Origin: Acidobacteriota bacterium
GTDB taxonomy: Bacteria > Acidobacteriota > Vicinamibacteria > Vicinamibacterales > UBA8438
Length of the DNA: 64,000 nt
Direction: 5' to 3'
Assembly: GCA_015659035.1 (NCBI GenBank)
Contig: DQNS01000001.1
Span: forward strand, 29,956 to 93,955
A program made the translations under genes and the position numbers. Positions within the stretch are counted from its first letter, which is position 1. Every line of letters begins with the position of its first letter. Below the pieces are notes generated by a model. The model searched no databases. It saw only the letters and a list, made by a program, of their open reading frames with translations, and was not told the DNA's origin. Shown here one piece after another: positions 33,805-41,259 of this stretch.

Positions 33805-34911
33805 ATGAAGCAGGACCAGGAACCATCGACAGCGCCCACCAGCGATCAGGGCGACCTGGTCGAGTGGTACTTCGAGCAGGGGTGGACCGACGGGTTGCCG
33901 GTGGTCCCCCCGACCCCGGAGACGGTGGCCGCGATGGTCGCGGCGCTCGGCGGCGATGCCGAGCGACTCGAGGCCCGCGTACCGCCGCGGTGGGGCAACC
34001 TGACCCGCGAGGTCCTGGCCATCAACATGGTGCTGGCCGGGTGCACACCGGCCTATGCGCCGGTGGTCCGCGCGGCGATGCTCGCGCTCTGCAGCTCGCA
34101 CTTCAATCTGAACGGTATCCAGACCACCACACACATGGCGGCCCCGCTGCTGGTCGTCAATGGTCCGGTCCGCGCGGCGATCGGGATGAACGCCGGCGCC
34201 AACGTGTTCGGGTCCGGTAACCGGGCGAACGCGACGATCGGCCGGGCCATCCGGCTGGTGCTGCTCAACGTGGGCGGCGCCTGGCCGGGCGACCTCGACA
34301 AGAGCACCCTGGGTCACCCCGGCAAATACAGCTTTTGCATCGCCGAGAACGAGGAGGCGAGCCCCTGGGCGCCCTATCACGTGGAGCAGGGCTACCGGCC
34401 CGGGGACAGCACCGTCTTCTGCATTGCGACCGAGGGACCGCACAGCGTCACCAACCACGTGGCGGACGACCCGCAAGGAGTGCTTGACAGCATCGTCTCG
34501 GCGATGAGCACCATCGCCCACAACAACGCCGTCAGCAGCGGCTCGTGCGCCGTCGTCATCGGGCCGGAGCACGCCACGACGATCGCCGCACGCGACTGGA
34601 CACGCAGCGACGTCCGTCGCTACCTCTGGTCGCACACAACGAACACCTACGACGACATCAGCTTCGGTGGCCGCTACGGGAAGATCTACAACCGGAATCT
34701 CCCGAAATGGTATCGACGCGAACCTGGCGCCCGGATTCCGATCGTGCCGTCGCCCGACGACATTCATCTGTTCATCGCCGGCGGCGAGGCGGGTCGGTTC
34801 TCCGCGTTCCTCCCCGGCTGGGGGCACATGACATCGCCGGTGTTGCGAGCGATTGACGGGAGCGCACCAGCCGGTGGAGAGCGCTGTGTGGACGGCACCT
34901 GCGAGCTCTAG
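33805..34911 (+). CDS. UGSC-partner protein 2 (no thioredoxin domain)
   Basis: A 368-aa protein matching the C-terminal domain of the protein at 22327: WYFEQGWTDGLPVVPPTPET, VLAGCTPAYAPVV, VVNGPVRAAIGMNAGAN, RANATIGRAIRLVLLNVGG, CIAENEEASPW and IAGGEAGRFSAFLPGW all align. It lacks the N-terminal thioredoxin domain but ends in an extra cysteine pair (ERCVDGTCEL), a possible redox tail. Conserved Cys in AGC, LALC and FC-x-x-ENEE are shared by both paralogs. The UGSC-2 gene follows after 139 nt containing a REP element. I know no enzymatic activity for this family. The start at 33805 avoids a long low-quality upstream extension. Confidence 0.75.
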   Translation: MKQDQEPSTAPTSDQGDLVEWYFEQGWTDGLPVVPPTPETVAAMVAALGGDAERLEARVPPRWGNLTREVLAINMVLAGCTPAYAPVVRAAMLALCSSHFNLNGIQTTTHMAAPLLVVNGPVRAAIGMNAGANVFGSGNRANATIGRAIRLVLLNVGGAWPGDLDKSTLGHPGKYSFCIAENEEASPWAPYHVEQGYRPGDSTVFCIATEGPHSVTNHVADDPQGVLDSIVSAMSTIAHNNAVSSGSCAVVIGPEHATTIAARDWTRSDVRRYLWSHTTNTYDDISFGGRYGKIYNRNLPKWYRREPGARIPIVPSPDDIHLFIAGGEAGRFSAFLPGWGHMTSPVLRAIDGSAPAGGERCVDGTCEL

Positions 34912-34955
34912 CAGCCCCGAGGCTCGTTAGGACGGAGCTCGCTGGGGCTGAGCGT

Positions 34956-35004
34956 GTGGCGCAGGCCTTCAGCCCTGCGAGCCCAGGCCGAAGCCTTGCC
35001 CCAC
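34956..35004 (+). repeat. 49-nt double-hairpin REP-like element
   Basis: Begins GTGGCGCAGGCCTTC, ends AAGCCTTGCCCCAC, followed by GGAT. It lies between partner 2 and the UGSC-2 gene. Confidence 0.7.
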
Positions 35005-35050
35005 GGATATAGAAGACAGGGCCACGTTCCGGCCTGGCCTGGAGGATCCC

Positions 35051-35605
35051 ATGATGTCCACCCGAACCACGCTCAAGTCCGGCCAGACCGTCTTCGACCC
35101 GCGCGGCACGGTGACCGCGGCCGCCCTCACGCTGGCGCCACGGGTCGAGACGCTGCAGGGGACCCGGCTCGGTGTCCTCGACAACTCGAAGTGGAACGCG
35201 TCGAAGCTGCTGCGACGAACCGTCGCGTTACTGGAATCGGAGACGGCCCCGTCGGCGATCAACCGCTACACGAAGAACAGCTTCTCACGGGTGGCACCGG
35301 CCGATCTGCTCGACCGGATGGCCACCGAGAACGATGTCGTCATCACCGCGATAGGCGATTGAGGGTCCTGCACGTCATGCAGTCTGCATGACGCGGTCGG
35401 GCTGGAAACACGTGGCGTCCCCGTCGCGGTCATCATCACCGCGGCGTTCGCGCGTGAAGCGGAAGTGCAGCGCGCGGCCCTGGGCGCCGAGCAGTTGGCC
35501 CCGGTCGTCATCACCCACCCATTGAGCACCTTGTCAGAGGATGAGATCCAGACTCGTGCCATTGAAGCCGTCTCGCAGATCCGGACGATACTAGTCGCAC
35601 GCTAG
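35051..35605 (+). CDS. UGSC-family selenoprotein 2 (TGA read as selenocysteine 104)
   Basis: The frame runs from ATG 35051 through TGA 35360 to TAG 35603, giving 184 aa with Sec104 (or 103 from the second ATG, which has the better spacing to GGAGG). The junction is TAIGD-U-GSCTSCSLHDAV. Sequence before it (LGVLDNSKWNASKLLRRTVA) and after it (LETRGVPVAVIITAAFAREA) parallels UGSC-1 while diverging elsewhere, so it is a real paralog and not a recent duplicate. A SECIS-like hairpin follows. It sits behind partner 2 and ahead of a LarA-like racemase gene. The reaction is not known; a redox or selenium-thiol function is inferred from Sec plus the C-T-S-C cysteines. Confidence 0.85.
35360..35392 (+). 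promoter_or_regulatory. Sec UGA with SECIS-like hairpin, copy 2
   Basis: TGA 35360-35362, 11 nt, stem GTCATGC (35374-35380), loop AGTCT (35381-35385), stem GCATGAC (35386-35392). Relative to copy 1 the fourth stem pair changes from G-C to A-T, a compensatory change, and the loop keeps A-G-T-x-T. Spacing from the UGA is identical in the two copies. Confidence 0.75.
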
Positions 35606-35628
35606 TCACAAGTTCGGCGTGCCCCGCT

Positions 35629-35675
35629 GGCAACCCCTGCAGGGTTGCCCAGGCAGGGCTAAAGCCCTGCCCCAC
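35629..35675 (+). repeat. Variant double hairpin related to the REP-like element
   Basis: GGCAACCC-CTGC-AGGGTTGCC (35629-35649) followed by GGCAGGGC-TAAA-GCCCTGCC (35652-35671), ending CCCAC. The layout is like the 49-nt element, but the arms have diverged together. Confidence 0.55.
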
Positions 35676-35850
35676 AAAACCAAGTGCCCGGTGGCCACGC
35701 AGGGTCAGGGCCTGCCCCCAGATGGGAGGCGAGCCCCCCGGGGCTGCTGCTCACAGCCGAGGCGCGGCTTGGCACAGACGCCCACTCACCTGCTCACCAC
35801 CCGTAGTCGGCGCGGCGAGGCACCCACCCACCCGGCACGGCTACCACCGC

Positions 35851-35879
35851 GCCTCGCAGGCCTGAAGGCCTGCGCCACA
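35851..35879 (-). repeat. Half copy of the REP-like element
   Basis: GCCTC, then GCAGGCCTGAAGGCCTGC and GCCAC: one palindrome of the 49-nt element only. The remainder of the 340-nt gap 35606-35944 shows no gene. Confidence 0.6.
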
Positions 35880-35944
35880 GCACCACTGGCTCTGAGTGCC
35901 GCTCCGCTGCGGAGTAAGATGAGACGCACACAGGACGCCCAACG

Positions 35945-37219
35945 ATGCTCGTCAACCTGGCCTACGGCCGCACCGGTCTTCCGGTCGAGTTCCCCGACGA
36001 CCGGACCACCGTGATCGAGCCGACTTATCTCGACGGACTGCCGGACCAGCACGGTGCGGTGCGAGGGGCGCTCGAGCATCCGAATGGCACGGCTCCGTTG
36101 CGCGAGCTCGTGAACGCCGGCCAGACGGTGGCGATCTCGGTCTGCGACATCACGCGGCCGATGCCGAGCGCCACGGTGCTACCGCTGGTGCTCGACGCGC
36201 TCGCGCACGTCCCGACCGACCAGATCGCCATCCTGATCGCCAGCGGGACCCATCGAGCGACGACCCACGACGAACTGGTCGAGATGCTCGGCGCGGCGGT
36301 CGTGGACCGCTGTCGCATCGTCGTGCATGACGCGTTCGACGACACGCAGTTGACGTCTCTGGGAGAGGTAGAGGGCCGGATCCCGGTCTGGCTGAACCGC
36401 ACATGGGTGGAGGCCGACATCCGGGTCACCACCGGATTCGTCGAACCGCACTTCTTCGCGGGCTTCAGTGGCGGTCCCAAGATGGTCGCGCCCGGACTGG
36501 CCGGGTTCGAGACCATCATGCGGCTGCACGACGCCGAGATGATCCGGCACCCGAACGCACGCTGGGGGGTCACCGAGGGTAACCCGATTCATGACGGTGT
36601 GCGTCGAATCGCCGCGTTGTCGGGTGTCGATTTCAGCGTGGATGTCGCCATCAATCGCGACCGGCAGATCACCCATGTCGCGGCCGGGGAACTCTTTGCG
36701 GTCCACCGTGCACTGTGCGGTGTCGTGAAGCAGACAGCGATGCAGCCGTTCTCCCAACCGTTCGACGTCGTGGTCACCACCAACAGTGGCTACCCCCTCG
36801 ACCAGAACCTGTATCAAACGGTGAAGGGGATGTCGGCCGCCGTGCAGGTGGTCAAACCGGGCGGGGTCATCGTGTGTGCATCGGAATGCTCCGACGGTTT
36901 CCCCTCCCACGGCGAGTATGTCCCGATTCTCACCGAACGGGACAGCGTGGAGGGACTGCTGGAGATGATCAATACTCCCGGCCACAACCGCCACGACCAG
37001 TGGGAGGTACAGGTGCAGGCGCAGATTCAACAGCATGCCAGGGTGCTGCTCAAGACCGATGGGCTCTCGGCCGACCAGGTGCGGTCGGCCCATCTCACGC
37101 CGATCGACAACGTGGGCGCCGCGACCGACGACGCCCTACGGCGATTCGGGCCGCAGGCGCGGCTCTGCGTGCTCCCGGAGGGGCCGCAGACGATCCCCTA
37201 CCTCACGGAGGGCGCGTGA
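35945..37219 (+). CDS. LarA-like nickel-dependent racemase
   Basis: A 424-aa protein of the lactate racemase (DUF2088) family, which use a nickel-pincer nucleotide to racemise or epimerise 2-hydroxy acids. Matches include ISVCDITRPMPSATVLPLVL, IASGTHRATTHDELVEMLG (catalytic His region) and TGFVEPHFFAGFSGGPKMVA, which holds the second His and the cofactor-binding Lys region. The substrate may be lactate or another hydroxy acid. The cofactor-making LarB, LarC and LarE are not adjacent. A GntP-type permease (28959) could supply substrate. Confidence 0.85.
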   Translation: MLVNLAYGRTGLPVEFPDDRTTVIEPTYLDGLPDQHGAVRGALEHPNGTAPLRELVNAGQTVAISVCDITRPMPSATVLPLVLDALAHVPTDQIAILIASGTHRATTHDELVEMLGAAVVDRCRIVVHDAFDDTQLTSLGEVEGRIPVWLNRTWVEADIRVTTGFVEPHFFAGFSGGPKMVAPGLAGFETIMRLHDAEMIRHPNARWGVTEGNPIHDGVRRIAALSGVDFSVDVAINRDRQITHVAAGELFAVHRALCGVVKQTAMQPFSQPFDVVVTTNSGYPLDQNLYQTVKGMSAAVQVVKPGGVIVCASECSDGFPSHGEYVPILTERDSVEGLLEMINTPGHNRHDQWEVQVQAQIQQHARVLLKTDGLSADQVRSAHLTPIDNVGAATDDALRRFGPQARLCVLPEGPQTIPYLTEGA

Positions 37220-37249
37220 CAGGCCCCGAAGTGCCCTCTGGCAACCAAT

Positions 37250-37290
37250 GTGGCGCAGGCCTTCAGGCTTGCGCCGCAGAAGGCTTGCCG
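37250..37290 (+). repeat. Partial copy of the REP-like element
   Basis: TGTGGCGCAGGCCTTCAGGC, then TTGCGCCGC and AGAAGGCTTGCC. The first palindrome is preserved and the second is shortened. It overlaps the upstream region of the serine hydrolase gene. Confidence 0.55.
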
Positions 37291-37293
37291 GAT

Positions 37294-38787
37294 GTGCCCC
37301 GGGGTCGTCGACAACAGATATCTCTTCGACCGAGCACTCGATTCTTCGTGCTGATGCTGATCGCCAGCGTCGCCGCAGCATGCGCAGGACCAGGTGAGCC
37401 TACGACCGAGCGGCGGGTCGACATGCTCTTCGCCGAGCGTGTCTCGCCGGGGGAACCGGGATGCGCGGTCGGCGTGTCACGCGGGAACACGGTCCTCTAC
37501 ACACAGGGCTACGGCATCGCGAATCTCGACTACGACCTGCCGGTCACACCTGAGACGGTGTTCGATGTCGGTTCGGTCACGAAGCAGTTCACGGCTGCGA
37601 GTATCGTGCTGCTCAGCCTCGACGGTGCGCTCACGCTGGACGATGACGTCCGGGTGCACCTGCCCGAGTTGCCCGACTACGGACAGCCGATCACCATCCG
37701 GCACCTCCTGCATCATACGAGCGGGATTCGCGACTACCTCAACCTGATGGCGCTGGGTGGTCGAGACTTCTACGCGCCGATCAGTCATCAGGACATCGTC
37801 GAGCTGATGGCGCGGCAATCCACCCTCAATTCGATGCCCGGCGACCGCTATCGCTACAGCAACACCGGCTACATGCTGCTCGCCACCATCGTCGACCGCG
37901 TCGCCGGCCGCACCTACGGGGAGTTCGCACGCGAACGGATCTTCGAGCCGCTCGGCATGACACGCAGCTTCTTGTATGAGAACGCCGAGCGGATTGTGCA
38001 CGGCCGCGCCACCGGGTACGCACCGGATGGGGCCGACGGCTACCGAATGGTACACAACTATCCGTTCGCCACCGCGGGCGACGGGCAACTCTACACCACC
38101 GTCGGCGACCTGTTGCGCTGGAGTCATGCGCTGATGTCGGACGCGGTTTCCGGGCCTGAGCTCGGCGAGGTGATGTTGTCACCCGGCACCCTCGCCAACG
38201 GGGCGGCCCTCGACTACGGGACCGGGCTGGCGCTCGGCGCGTATCGCGGACTCACGACAAACGGGCATGGCGGAAGCACTTGGGGCTTCCGAGCCCAGGT
38301 CGTGCGGATTCCGGACGAGGCCCTGGCGGTCGCGGTCCTGTGCAATCGCGAGGACCTGAACCCGCGCGGGTTGGCCTACGGCGTGGCCGACCTCTATCTC
38401 GAAGACCGTCTGGGCCCGGCGCCCGAGACCGATCCACGGCGACGACCTCGCAGCGGCACAGGCCCCCCCACCACGAGCGTGTCGGCCGACCCGGTCACCC
38501 CTGTCGATCTCGCCGATTACGTCGGCGACTTCTACAGCGACGAGCTGGACGTGACCTATCACCTCGCGGTCGACGGGAGTGCGCTCGGCGTTCGTATCGG
38601 ACGCTGGCCCCGGCTGGCGCTCGAACTGACGGGTTCGGACACGGTCGTCGGCACCAGTTTCCCGGCCTGGACCGGCCCACGACGCGTGGAACTGATCTTC
38701 ACCAGAGATGCACGGGCGACGGTGACCGGGTTCGCCCTCTCGGCCGGCCAGGCGCGGGACATCAGGTTCATTCGGCTCCGACGATAG
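37294..38787 (+). CDS. Class C beta-lactamase-family serine hydrolase, lipoprotein
   Basis: A 497-aa penicillin-binding-protein-like serine hydrolase. The nucleophile motif is FDVGSVTKQFTA (S-V-T-K), followed by YRYSNTGYMLL (Y-x-N) and NGHGGSTWGF (H-x-G). A hydrophobic segment FFVLMLIASVAAAC with a Cys suggests a lipoprotein signal. Residues after about 385 form a separate C-terminal beta domain (YVGDFYSDELDVTYHLAVDG), common in these proteins. The role could be peptide, amide or ester hydrolysis in the periplasm. The GTG at 37294 gives a basic n-region; ATG 37354 is the main alternative start. Confidence 0.85.
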   Translation: MPRGRRQQISLRPSTRFFVLMLIASVAAACAGPGEPTTERRVDMLFAERVSPGEPGCAVGVSRGNTVLYTQGYGIANLDYDLPVTPETVFDVGSVTKQFTAASIVLLSLDGALTLDDDVRVHLPELPDYGQPITIRHLLHHTSGIRDYLNLMALGGRDFYAPISHQDIVELMARQSTLNSMPGDRYRYSNTGYMLLATIVDRVAGRTYGEFARERIFEPLGMTRSFLYENAERIVHGRATGYAPDGADGYRMVHNYPFATAGDGQLYTTVGDLLRWSHALMSDAVSGPELGEVMLSPGTLANGAALDYGTGLALGAYRGLTTNGHGGSTWGFRAQVVRIPDEALAVAVLCNREDLNPRGLAYGVADLYLEDRLGPAPETDPRRRPRSGTGPPTTSVSADPVTPVDLADYVGDFYSDELDVTYHLAVDGSALGVRIGRWPRLALELTGSDTVVGTSFPAWTGPRRVELIFTRDARATVTGFALSAGQARDIRFIRLRR

Positions 38788-38793
38788 ACGATA

Positions 38794-39711
38794 GTGGCCA
38801 CGTCCTGGCAGGCAACGCTCGCGGCCGGCAAGGTGCTCGTCATCGACGGGGGGATGGGCACCGAGCTGCAACGACGCGGGGTGCCGATGGACGAGGTGGC
38901 CTGGAGCGGCACCGCCGTGCTGAGTCATCCGGAGGTGGTGCGCGCGGTGCACGAGGACTACATCCTCGCCGGTGCCGACGTCATCATCACGAACACCTTC
39001 GGCAGCACCCGCCAGATGCTGGGCGGAGCCGGCTTCGGCGCCCAGGTGGAAGAAGTGCACCGACGTGCCGTCGCACTGGCGAAGGAGGCCCGGGCTGCAA
39101 CCATCGACCGGGTCGCGATCGCCGGCTCACTCTCGCCAAGTCCGCCGGGGTTCGATCGTCACGCCTATCCGCCGCCGGAGGAGGAACTGGCCGTCTATCG
39201 GGAATCGGCGCAGCTGCTGGCCAACAGCGGCGTGGACCTGATCGCTCTGGAGATGCTCGAGGACACGACGCACGCCCCGCTGGCGATGCGTGCGGCGCTC
39301 GAGACCGGGCTGCCGGTGTGGCTCGGGGTCAGCTCCCGACGAGTTGACGGCCGCATCGTACGTTTCTCCGAGAGTGCCTCGGAAGTGCTGCTGGCTGACG
39401 TGCTCGACGTGCTGGTGCCGATGGGACCGGATGTCGTGACCATCATGCACAGCGAGATCGATGCGGTCTCCGAGACGCTGACGCTGATCCGCGACCGCTG
39501 GGACGGCCCGGTCGGGGTCTACCCGGAATCGGGCTACTTCACGAAACCGAGCTGGAACTTCGTGGATGTCATCCCGCCCGACGATCTGGCACGCGAAGCG
39601 CGTGGGTGGATCGACGACGGCGCACGGGTCGTTGGAGGCTGCTGCGGGACCGGCCCAGAGCACATCCGGGCGTTGCGCAGCACGATGGACACCTGGAACG
39701 CCGGTCGGTAG
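38794..39711 (+). CDS. Homocysteine S-methyltransferase family protein
   Basis: A 305-aa TIM-barrel protein starting with GTG, 6 nt after the preceding stop. The N-terminus LVIDGGMGTELQRRGVPMD and ILAGADVIITNTFGSTRQML are typical of the BHMT/MmuM/MetH-N family, which transfer a methyl group to homocysteine through zinc thiolate activation. The C-terminal zinc motif VVGGCCGTGPEHIRAL is intact. The first zinc ligand, normally Cys in a G-[IV]-N-C motif, reads VTIMHSE here, suggesting His in its place. The methyl donor is unknown. Members of this family also methylate selenocysteine in other organisms, but no such role can be claimed here. Confidence 0.85.
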   Translation: MATSWQATLAAGKVLVIDGGMGTELQRRGVPMDEVAWSGTAVLSHPEVVRAVHEDYILAGADVIITNTFGSTRQMLGGAGFGAQVEEVHRRAVALAKEARAATIDRVAIAGSLSPSPPGFDRHAYPPPEEELAVYRESAQLLANSGVDLIALEMLEDTTHAPLAMRAALETGLPVWLGVSSRRVDGRIVRFSESASEVLLADVLDVLVPMGPDVVTIMHSEIDAVSETLTLIRDRWDGPVGVYPESGYFTKPSWNFVDVIPPDDLAREARGWIDDGARVVGGCCGTGPEHIRALRSTMDTWNAGR

Positions 39712-39739
39712 CCGCCCGACGGGTCCGGCAGGGCCCGTG

Positions 39740-41239
39740 CTACCGCCCCTCGCGCAGGGCGCGGACCAGCGAGACCGCCATCACCCCGAACACGGGCAGC
39801 AGCGGGATCGACGCCAGAAGCGAAGCGGTGCGCATCGGGTCGAGACCGCCGATGCGCATCAGCGCGAGCGGCAGAATCGCCAGCGCGAAGGCCCAGAACA
39901 TGCGGTGCCACCGCTCCGGCTCTTCGTCGTGGGCCAGCGCCGTCGAGGCGCTCGACGCCAGCGCGTAGGCGGCCGAATCGTAGGTCGTCGCCAGAAACAC
40001 CAGGCTCGCCACACAGAACACACCCAGCACCAGCCCACCAGCCGGCAACGACGCGATGACCGCGGTGATCGCCGCCGGCTCACCCTCGGCGGCCAGCAGC
40101 CCGGTCACGTCGCGGATCCCGTTCAGCTCGAGATGCAGGGCATAGTTCCCCAGGATGCCGTAGTAGACGGCGCAGCCCAGACTCCCCCATCCCAGCATGC
40201 CGAAGACGATCTGCCGAATCGTGCGGCCCTCGGAGATCCGCGCCACGAAGATACCCATGAACGGGCCGATGGCCACCCACCAGGCCCAGTAGAAGACGGT
40301 CCAGTCCTCGATGAACCGGGACTCGGTCAACGGGTCGGTCCAGGTGTTCATCCGAAGAAACTGGGAGATCATCAGGCCGGCGCTGTTGGCGGCCATCTTC
40401 AGGATGAAGAGCGTCGGGCCGGCGAGCAGCACGAAGAGCAGCAGCATCTTCGTCAACACCATGTTGACGTGGCTGAGGCGCCGGATCCCGCGCTCGAGCC
40501 CGAGGTAGACACTTGCCGAGAACACCACCGCGCACAGCCCAACGACCCCGACCTGCAGACCGAACGAGCTCTCGACACCGAAGAGTCGGCCCAACCCTGC
40601 CGCGATCATCGGCGTGCCGAACCCCAGAGATGTGCCGGCGGCGCCCAGGACCCCAACGATGAACAGTGTGTCGAGCAGCCGGCCGACCACGCCGTCGGTG
40701 CGACGGCCAAGCACCGCATGACACGCGCTGCTCACGCGCATGTGGGGCTGTCGCCGCACATAGTAGGCATGGCCGATCGCCACCGTTGGCAGACAGTAGA
40801 ACGCCCAGCCGGTCGGCCCCCAGTGAAACATGCCGTAGGTCGCGGCCCACTCGATCGCCTTGGCCGACCGGGGCTCGACACCGAACGGCGGACCGACGTA
40901 GTAGTGCGCCCACTCGATCGTGCCCCAGTAGAGGATGCCGGTCGCGACACCGGCGCAGAACAGCATCGACACCCAGCTGAACGTGGAGAAGCTGGGGGCT
41001 GCGCCCGGCGTACCGAGGACGACGCTCCCGTAGCGACCGAGGCCCAGCCAGAGCACGAACCCGAGCGTGGCGGTGCCGGCCCAGATGTAGACGACCCCGA
41101 GCTGCGAGGTGAGGAAGCCGTAGAGCGTGTCGACCAGCCGACCGCCGGCCTCCGGCCAGACCATCAGCGGACCGGCGATCGCCGCCAGCGTGAGCAGTGC
41201 CGTGGTGAAGATGGGCCAGTCGGTCTTGGAGCTGTTCAC
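39740..41239 (-). CDS. BCCT family betaine/carnitine/choline transporter
   Basis: A 499-aa secondary transporter with 12 predicted membrane helices. The BCCT signature is TVFYWAWWVAIGPFMGIFVA followed by RISEGRTIRQ, with the tryptophan-rich substrate box. GVATGILYWGTIEWAHYYVG and MFHWGPTGWAFYCLPTVAIG, from the early helices, are also typical. The substrate is a quaternary amine such as glycine betaine, choline or carnitine; which one cannot be read here. It is convergent with the homocysteine methyltransferase-like gene, so uptake of a methyl donor is an attractive but unproven link. Confidence 0.92.
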   Translation of the reverse strand: MNSSKTDWPIFTTALLTLAAIAGPLMVWPEAGGRLVDTLYGFLTSQLGVVYIWAGTATLGFVLWLGLGRYGSVVLGTPGAAPSFSTFSWVSMLFCAGVATGILYWGTIEWAHYYVGPPFGVEPRSAKAIEWAATYGMFHWGPTGWAFYCLPTVAIGHAYYVRRQPHMRVSSACHAVLGRRTDGVVGRLLDTLFIVGVLGAAGTSLGFGTPMIAAGLGRLFGVESSFGLQVGVVGLCAVVFSASVYLGLERGIRRLSHVNMVLTKMLLLFVLLAGPTLFILKMAANSAGLMISQFLRMNTWTDPLTESRFIEDWTVFYWAWWVAIGPFMGIFVARISEGRTIRQIVFGMLGWGSLGCAVYYGILGNYALHLELNGIRDVTGLLAAEGEPAAITAVIASLPAGGLVLGVFCVASLVFLATTYDSAAYALASSASTALAHDEEPERWHRMFWAFALAILPLALMRIGGLDPMRTASLLASIPLLPVFGVMAVSLVRALREGR

Positions 41240-41259
41240 GTGGCGTTCCGGGAGGCGGA

